Assembly (NCBI GenBank): GCA_030526155.1
Contig: JAUNDI010000005.1
Span: forward strand, 1-38,774
From: Bacteroidia bacterium
GTDB lineage: Bacteria; Bacteroidota; Bacteroidia; Bacteroidales; Marinilabiliaceae
Reading direction: 5' to 3'
DNA length: 38,774 bases
The position numbers and the translations under genes were made by a program. The notes below the pieces were generated by a model, which was not told where the DNA came from, did not search any database, and was given only the letters and a program-made list of their open reading frames with translations. How positions within the stretch are numbered: position 1 is the first letter of the stretch; every line of letters begins with the position of its first letter. Below, piece by piece: positions 33,276-38,774 of this stretch.

Positions 33276-33521
33276 TCAGTTCATAAGGATTGAGACCTTA
33301 TTATTTGAGCACTCAAGGTATCCGCGAGGACAGTCGAATGTCTGCTCTTCGCCATTAGTAAGCTTTACCCTTACTACACCCTTTTCAAGAGCACTGATGA
33401 TAGGTGCGTGCCCCTGTAGTATAGTGAAGCGACCGCGCTTACCAGGCACCTCTACCAAAGAGATATTATCATTGAAGAGCACCTTCTCTGGCGATACTAT
33501 TTCGAGATATAAATCTTTCAT
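33276..33521 (-). CDS. atpC: ATP synthase F1 epsilon subunit
   Basis: This is the epsilon subunit, part of the central stalk that links rotation to catalysis and can inhibit ATP hydrolysis. The N-terminal beta-sandwich sequence has LEIVSPEKVLF and VEVPGKRGRFTILQGHAPII. At 81 residues it consists of the beta domain only and lacks the C-terminal helical hairpin of longer epsilons, as is usual in Bacteroidota. It lies 28 bp after atpD and is the last gene before the terminator. The other F1Fo genes are not adjacent. Confidence 0.95.
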   Translation of the reverse strand: MKDLYLEIVSPEKVLFNDNISLVEVPGKRGRFTILQGHAPIISALEKGVVRVKLTNGEEQTFDCPRGYLECSNNKVSILMN

Positions 33522-33549
33522 AACACTATTGGTTTATATGTTAGAAGAG

Positions 33550-35070
<1,521 letters not shown>

Positions 35071-35091
35071 TTACTACTCAGTTTTAGAAAC

Positions 35092-36078
35092 CTATCGGTT
35101 ACGCTTAACAAGCATATTTACGAAGTCCGCCATAAAACGTTTGCCTTCTGCTGATATTTCCATAGCACTCAGCATACGCATTGCTTTGTTCAGTAGCTCG
35201 TCTATTTTGCGTTCCGTTTTTTCTTTTACGCCTATTTTGTTGTATAGGTTCGTTACTGCGGCTATTTTTTCACTTCTATTGGCATTCCCTGTTGATAGCC
35301 AATGCAAGAGTTTTTTTTTCTGTGCAGATGAGGCATCTTGGAGAGCTGTAATGAGAAGGAAAGTTTTCTTGCCCTCTATGATATCGCCACCTATTGGCTT
35401 GCCAAATGTCTTCTCGTCGCCATATACATCAAGATAGTCGTCTTGTAGCTGGAAGGCTAGACCTATATTAATACCAAAGTCATATAGGGCATTTGTATCG
35501 TTGATATTTGCACCGCCTACCAATGCGCCTATCTTTATGCTTGCTGCAAGTAGTACTGCTGTTTTGAGGCGTATCATCTCCATATATTGGTCTACTGATA
35601 CGTTGTCTTGCTTCTCAAAGTCCATGTCGTACTGCTGTCCCTCGCAAACCTCGGTAGCTGTCTTGTTGAATACGTCGAGTATAAGAGTCGCAGCTGGGCT
35701 ATCTACATCAGATATTAACTTATAGGCCTCTATAAGCATTTGGTCGCCACTAAGAATAGCAGTATTTGCGTCCCATTTGGCATGTACAGTAGGCTGTCCG
35801 CGTCGCATCTGTGAGTTGTCCATTACATCGTCATGCAAGAGGGTGAAGTTGTGGAACATCTCTATTGCCATTGCTGCGTTGCGTGCCACTGAGCAGTCGT
35901 CTCTAAATAGCGAGCATGTAGCCACGCACATTAGTGGGCGTAGACGCTTGCCGCCTAGTGAGAGCGAATATATTATTGGCGCGTAGAGGTTACGCGGTTC
36001 CTTCTTAAATTGTATCTCCTTTACCCATGTGTCTACATCGGCGCGGAAAGAGTCTAGGGTTGTTGTTTCTAGTGTCAT
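35092..36078 (-). CDS. Polyprenyl (isoprenyl) diphosphate synthase
   Basis: This is a trans-prenyltransferase that adds isopentenyl diphosphate to allylic primers. The substrate motif LGGKRLRP is at 41-48. The first aspartate-rich motif is DDVMD (83-87) in LLHDDVMDNSQMRRGQP, and the second is DDYLD (213-217). The first motif lacks the two-residue insert of bacterial farnesyl synthases, so a longer product is likely, but I cannot fix the chain length. It has 328 residues. Its precursors come from the MEP route begun by dxs in this window. It lies 23 bp after tsaB and 39 bp before atpD. Confidence 0.93.
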   Translation of the reverse strand: MTLETTTLDSFRADVDTWVKEIQFKKEPRNLYAPIIYSLSLGGKRLRPLMCVATCSLFRDDCSVARNAAMAIEMFHNFTLLHDDVMDNSQMRRGQPTVHAKWDANTAILSGDQMLIEAYKLISDVDSPAATLILDVFNKTATEVCEGQQYDMDFEKQDNVSVDQYMEMIRLKTAVLLAASIKIGALVGGANINDTNALYDFGINIGLAFQLQDDYLDVYGDEKTFGKPIGGDIIEGKKTFLLITALQDASSAQKKKLLHWLSTGNANRSEKIAAVTNLYNKIGVKEKTERKIDELLNKAMRMLSAMEISAEGKRFMADFVNMLVKRNR

Positions 36079-36101
36079 ATTCGGTCTATTGTTATTTATA
36101 T

Positions 36102-36803
36102 CTATTGGTTTTTACGAGCCTCTTCAAGTACTTTATTTTTAGATACCACAGCTACATACTCTTTGAGGTAGAAAGGTTCGAAGTATGCTACATCGGCAAA
36201 ATCCTTAGCGGCGTATCTTTTTTCGGCTAGTTTGGTCATATACTCAGCCTTAGCATTGGCGTCATCTATAAAAGTAGCATTTGCTGAAGTTATGACGGTT
36301 TTACTCTTCTCTGCACCGCTACCGCCTAGAGCTGCCTTATGCTCACTTAGGGTTTCTGCGAAGGCTGTATCATCGAGTATTTTTGCCTCGGTCTCTGTTA
36401 AATACTGGAAGTTCCTATCTATGGTAGCGCAGTATACCTCCATACGGCGTGCATCTATCATAGGTATTGCATATTCTGCATTGCTCTTTGAGAATATCTC
36501 TTCTGCTATTATCTCAAGTGTAGGTATAGCTATTAGGGGGATGTCATTAGCGTAGCATATACCTTTGGCTGTTGAAGCACCTATGCGAAGACCTGTATAT
36601 GAGCCTGGTCCGGCGCTCACTGCTACAGCATCGAGGGCCTTGTACTCTACGCCAGCCTCGGTCATCACATTAGATATAGCAGTAGTAAGTAGTGAAGCAT
36701 GCTCACCTGTAGTGCTCACTATAGATGTTATTACCTTGCCACCCTCAAGAGCAAGGGCGGCAGAGCATATATTGCCTGATGATTCTATACAAAGGATAGC
36801 CAT
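36102..36803 (-). CDS. tsaB: tRNA t6A synthesis scaffold TsaB
   Basis: TsaB pairs with TsaD and TsaE to transfer the threonylcarbamoyl group onto tRNA A37. It is an ASKHA-fold paralogue of TsaD without the metal-binding catalytic residues. The N-terminal part shows LCIESSGNICSAAL, GEHASLLTTAI, and VAVSAGPGSYTGLRIGASTAKG, the best-known TsaB signature. Its 233 residues match the family. It sits 10 bp after aroK. TsaD and TsaE are not in the window. Confidence 0.94.
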   Translation of the reverse strand: MAILCIESSGNICSAALALEGGKVITSIVSTTGEHASLLTTAISNVMTEAGVEYKALDAVAVSAGPGSYTGLRIGASTAKGICYANDIPLIAIPTLEIIAEEIFSKSNAEYAIPMIDARRMEVYCATIDRNFQYLTETEAKILDDTAFAETLSEHKAALGGSGAEKSKTVITSANATFIDDANAKAEYMTKLAEKRYAAKDFADVAYFEPFYLKEYVAVVSKNKVLEEARKNQ

Positions 36804-36813
36804 TGGGTAAGTA

Positions 36814-37335
36814 TTATTCGTTATTGTCAGCCATTTCTATTAAGAAACGGTATGATGAGAAAGGCAGTTTGTCGCCATCTACTATTATAGATGCTTGCCT
36901 ATAGTACTTCTCACGTTCATTCAGTTTGTCCTCTATGAATGAGAGAAGCTCCTCGTCGGTCTTGTTGGCAATAAGAGGTCTATTGGCTTTTGCTGTTGAG
37001 AGGCGTTTGCAGAGAATTTCGGGCTCTACATTTATGTATATTACCTCACCACTCTCACGCATTATCTTTATATTCTCATCCGAACAAGGTGTGCCGCCGC
37101 CTGTAGATACTATTACCTTATCCTCTTGGGCCAACTTTCTAAGTAGGTTTGTCTCCTCTTGACGGAAAGCAGCTTCGCCTTTCTCGGCAAAGAATTGACT
37201 AATGGTGCACCCTTGCTCTCGCTCGAACCTTTGGTCCATATCTATGAAGGTCCACCCCATATCACGGGCTACATATTTGCCTATGGTTGTCTTGCCCGCC
37301 CCCATAAAGCCTATGAGAAATACTCTTTGTGCCAT
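36814..37335 (-). CDS. aroK: Shikimate kinase
   Basis: This enzyme phosphorylates shikimate at the 3-hydroxyl in the aromatic amino acid pathway. Walker A is GFMGAGKTT (9-17). Shikimate-binding Asp34 lies in FIDMDQRF, and Arg in EAAFRQEE and the GGG loop in VSTGGGTPC follow the family order; the lid carries RPLI. Its 173 residues are normal. It lies 17 bp after the TSCPD gene and 10 bp before tsaB in the minus-strand operon. Confidence 0.96.
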   Translation of the reverse strand: MAQRVFLIGFMGAGKTTIGKYVARDMGWTFIDMDQRFEREQGCTISQFFAEKGEAAFRQEETNLLRKLAQEDKVIVSTGGGTPCSDENIKIMRESGEVIYINVEPEILCKRLSTAKANRPLIANKTDEELLSFIEDKLNEREKYYRQASIIVDGDKLPFSSYRFLIEMADNNE

Positions 37336-37352
37336 GGTGCAAATTCAGGGTA

Positions 37353-37604
37353 TTATTTTTTCTCTGTAATAGCCTTGAGCGCTAGTGCAAGCTGGTCTGG
37401 ACAGCTAGTCCCCTTCATGCCACACTGCACACCCTCAAGTCGGCCTATCACATCCTCTATCTTCATTCCCTCTACTAGGCGGGATATGCCCTGTAGGTTG
37501 CCATTACATCCGCCGAAAAACTGTACGCCTTTTAGCTTGCCGTCTTCGGTATCTATTGTTATCTGTTTACAACAAGTACCTTGTGTGTTATATACGTATT
37601 GCAT
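37353..37604 (-). CDS. TSCPD-domain small protein (TIGR03905-like)
   Basis: This is a small conserved protein of 83 residues of unknown function. It has GTCCKQI near the N-terminus, FFGGCNGNLQGISRLVEGM in the middle and the namesake block CGMKGTSCPDQLALAL near the end. The TSCPD domain is also found fused to some ribonucleotide reductases, where it may bind metal; five conserved-looking cysteines here are compatible with that. It lies 11 bp after the deacetylase gene and 17 bp before aroK. Confidence 0.88.
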   Translation of the reverse strand: MQYVYNTQGTCCKQITIDTEDGKLKGVQFFGGCNGNLQGISRLVEGMKIEDVIGRLEGVQCGMKGTSCPDQLALALKAITEKK

Positions 37605-37615
37605 TTTTTTACTAT

Positions 37616-38263
37616 TTATACTTTCAAACCCTTTTCACGAATAGCTAATATCACGCCCTCGGTAAGTTCGGCTACACCATCCATTCTATCGTGGAGCAGT
37701 ATCACCCCTCGAGGGTGTAGGCGTTTAACTATTCTTGCTAATACCGCTTTGCGAGGCTTATTCATTGTGTCGAAAGAGCGGACAGACCAACCCCAAACCG
37801 TATAGTGCATTCTAGTGCAAGCGCTAGCCACTGTGGGTGTGGTAATGCCTAGAGGTGGACGGAAGTCGGTAATCTCTATGCCTAGCTTGGCGAACGACTC
37901 ATGAGCCTTCTTTAGCTCATCCATATACTTGCGATGGATAAGGAAATTGTGCCAAGGGTTATGGTAGTATGTGTGTCCAGCTATTCTATGACCACGGCGA
38001 TGTACCTCTTTTACCACTTCAGGGTATTTGTCCACCTTCTCACCTATCATGAAGAATGTGGCCTTTACGCCATATTTATCTAGTACATCGAGAAGTTTAG
38101 GAGTATTTACCGGGTCTGGCCCATCGTCAAAAGTAAGCATAATCTCCTCTGAATCGTTCTTGCACTTAGCCTCCAAAAACATGCCAGAGTGTATATTACT
38201 ACTTCCGTAGGCAATAATAGCAAGCGCTAAAAATGTAACCAATAATACTATAACAATAGTCAT
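37616..38263 (-). CDS. Polysaccharide deacetylase (NodB domain), membrane anchored
   Basis: This is a predicted carbohydrate esterase family 4 enzyme that removes N-acetyl groups from a cell-envelope or other polysaccharide. Residues 3-20 form a hydrophobic signal anchor. The NodB motifs are TFDDGPD (44-50, with the Asp pair at 46-47) and HTYYH (97-101) for metal binding, then RPPLG and ILLHD. Its 215 residues cover a single catalytic domain. It is the first gene of a seven-gene minus-strand operon whose promoter is about 50 bp upstream. The natural substrate is not evident; peptidoglycan is one possibility. Confidence 0.92.
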   Translation of the reverse strand: MTIVIVLLVTFLALAIIAYGSSNIHSGMFLEAKCKNDSEEIMLTFDDGPDPVNTPKLLDVLDKYGVKATFFMIGEKVDKYPEVVKEVHRRGHRIAGHTYYHNPWHNFLIHRKYMDELKKAHESFAKLGIEITDFRPPLGITTPTVASACTRMHYTVWGWSVRSFDTMNKPRKAVLARIVKRLHPRGVILLHDRMDGVAELTEGVILAIREKGLKV

Positions 38264-38554
38264 TTCCCTTGAGACTTTATATTATAATAGACCTAATTTG
38301 TGTATTATTCTTCAAAGGTAATGGTTATTTATGCAAATAACAAATGTATAGTTAATAAACAACAATTATTGTCAAATGACGATTGTGGGAGGGTATGGGA
38401 TAATGGTCAAGCAGCGTTGTATTGTCCCTATGACGTATTGCTGGGTTAAGAGTATTTTGGAGGAGTATAGACTTTTCTGTACGTTACATAATTTTTTGTG
38501 TATGTGTATAAATAGTGCAGTTCGTCACATATTTCAGCATTCTATCCCTAATGC
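38264..38554. other. AT-rich intergenic region, operon promoter side
   Basis: Apart from the minus-strand promoter at 38313-38344 I see no gene here. A 60-codon plus-strand frame at 38376-38558 has no promoter, no recognisable motif and is rejected. An imperfect palindrome ACAATTATTGT lies near 38362-38374. Confidence 0.5.
38313..38344 (-). promoter_or_regulatory. Consensus promoter of the seven-gene minus-strand operon
   Basis: On the minus strand, TTTG (38344-38341), a 20-bp spacer and TACCTTTG (38320-38313) match the Bacteroidota promoter. Transcription would start near 38305, about 40 nt before the deacetylase ATG. Confidence 0.7.
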
Positions 38555-38585
38555 TTGACATTGGCTTATGGGGGTATTATATTTG
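38555..38585 (+). promoter_or_regulatory. Consensus-like promoter of a short transcript
   Basis: TTG (38555-38557), a 20-bp spacer and TATATTTG (38578-38585) match the Bacteroidota promoter. Transcription would begin near 38592. Confidence 0.62.
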
Positions 38586-38594
38586 CATCGAAAA

Positions 38595-38651
38595 ATGACA
38601 ACCAGAGGGATTCTCATAACCATATGTGACGCTGACTATAGCTATTTGTAA
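38595..38651 (+). CDS. Possible 18-residue leader peptide
   Basis: An ATG within about 5 nt of the predicted transcription start opens the frame MTTRGILITICDADYSYL, whose last codons and stop lie in the terminator hairpin. That arrangement resembles attenuation peptides, but there is no run of one amino acid. It could be chance, and I rate it low. Confidence 0.2.
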   Translation: MTTRGILITICDADYSYL

Positions 38652-38674
38652 ATGGCTATAGTCGTTTTTTTTTT
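38634..38674 (+). terminator. Strong intrinsic terminator near the right edge
   Basis: GACTATAGCTATTT pairs with AAATGGCTATAGTC over 14 bp (one G-U pair) with a 2-nt gap as the loop centre, followed by ten T (38665-38674). Confidence 0.85.
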
Positions 38675-38740
38675 GGTTTTGTTTGTTTTGGTGTTTTTTT
38701 GGGGGGGTTTTGTATGTCGTGTTGTTTTTAATTTTAAAAA
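38665..38740. other. T/G-only low-complexity tract
   Basis: From the terminator T run to about 38730 the plus strand is almost entirely T and G, including seven T followed by seven G (38694-38707), and then an A-rich run near 38738. No gene is seen in the remaining bases to the window end. Confidence 0.6.
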
Positions 38741-38774
38741 AAAAATCAAAAGAAGCATCTTAGGACTTTTCAAG

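Larger units (their letters stand above)
38592..38674 (+). ncRNA. Putative small RNA or attenuator leader
   Basis: A consensus-like promoter is followed within about 80 nt by a strong terminator, so a free transcript of about 80 nt is predicted. It could be a small RNA, or a leader/attenuator of a gene beyond the window edge. It also contains an 18-codon reading frame that runs into the terminator stem. Confidence 0.5.

Noticed and set aside
38376-38558. 60-codon plus-strand frame in the right-hand intergenic region
   Set aside because: No promoter element, no ribosome-binding signal and no recognisable motif; it overlaps the promoter of the short transcript at its end.

Overview
The window looks like a chromosomal segment of a Bacteroidales-type member of the Bacteroidota. 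Three things point there. Several type IX secretion system (T9SS) genes are present (GldJ, PorZ, PorU). Many start sites are preceded by the phylum's TAnnTTTG -7 promoter element, in four cases with a TTG/TTTG element about 20 bp upstream. Few start codons show a clear Shine-Dalgarno sequence. Base composition is moderately AT-rich, most genes are housekeeping, and no rRNA, tRNA, CRISPR array, IS element or prophage was seen.

Layout. 1-2.7 kb: TPR sensor histidine kinase plus LuxR-type response regulator. 2.9-4.6 kb: GldJ lipoprotein ending at a strong terminator. 4.6-7.0 kb: obg, purE and a small predicted barrel protein. 7.0-10.2 kb: unknown lipoprotein plus porZ, probably one operon. 10.3-12.2 kb: dxs on the minus strand, divergent from 12.3-16.8 kb, which holds an OmpA-family coiled-coil lipoprotein and porU. 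17.1-19.6 kb: a secreted Ig-repeat protein and thioredoxin. 19.7-23.6 kb: translation genes rplM-rpsI-rpsB-tsf and then rpsP, with leaders, hairpins and terminators. 23.9-26.7 kb: polA (minus). 26.8-33.2 kb: a GNAT acetyltransferase, a large ABC fusion protein, tsaC, a thioesterase and comM. 33.3-38.3 kb: a seven-gene minus-strand operon (polysaccharide deacetylase, TSCPD protein, aroK, tsaB, polyprenyl synthase, atpD, atpC) with a consensus-like promoter at its head and a bidirectional terminator at its foot. 38.3-38.8 kb: no long gene, but a compact promoter-short ORF-terminator unit.

How the genes fit together. PorU (the sortase that removes C-terminal sorting domains) and PorZ (a surface partner of PorU) lie within 6 kb, with GldJ 3 kb further upstream, so 3-17 kb is a loose T9SS neighbourhood. 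The unknown lipoprotein ahead of porZ and the OmpA lipoprotein ahead of porU are its most interesting unassigned members. tsaC and tsaB both serve tRNA t6A modification. atpD-atpC are separated from the other ATP synthase genes.

The least explained signals are a dispersed intergenic repeat with a 44-bp period and GCGATGAAA core (two tandem pairs and a partial copy), the 38.55-38.68 kb promoter/mini-ORF/terminator unit, and long structured leaders before ribosomal protein genes. I found no clearly new multi-gene defence or metabolic system.
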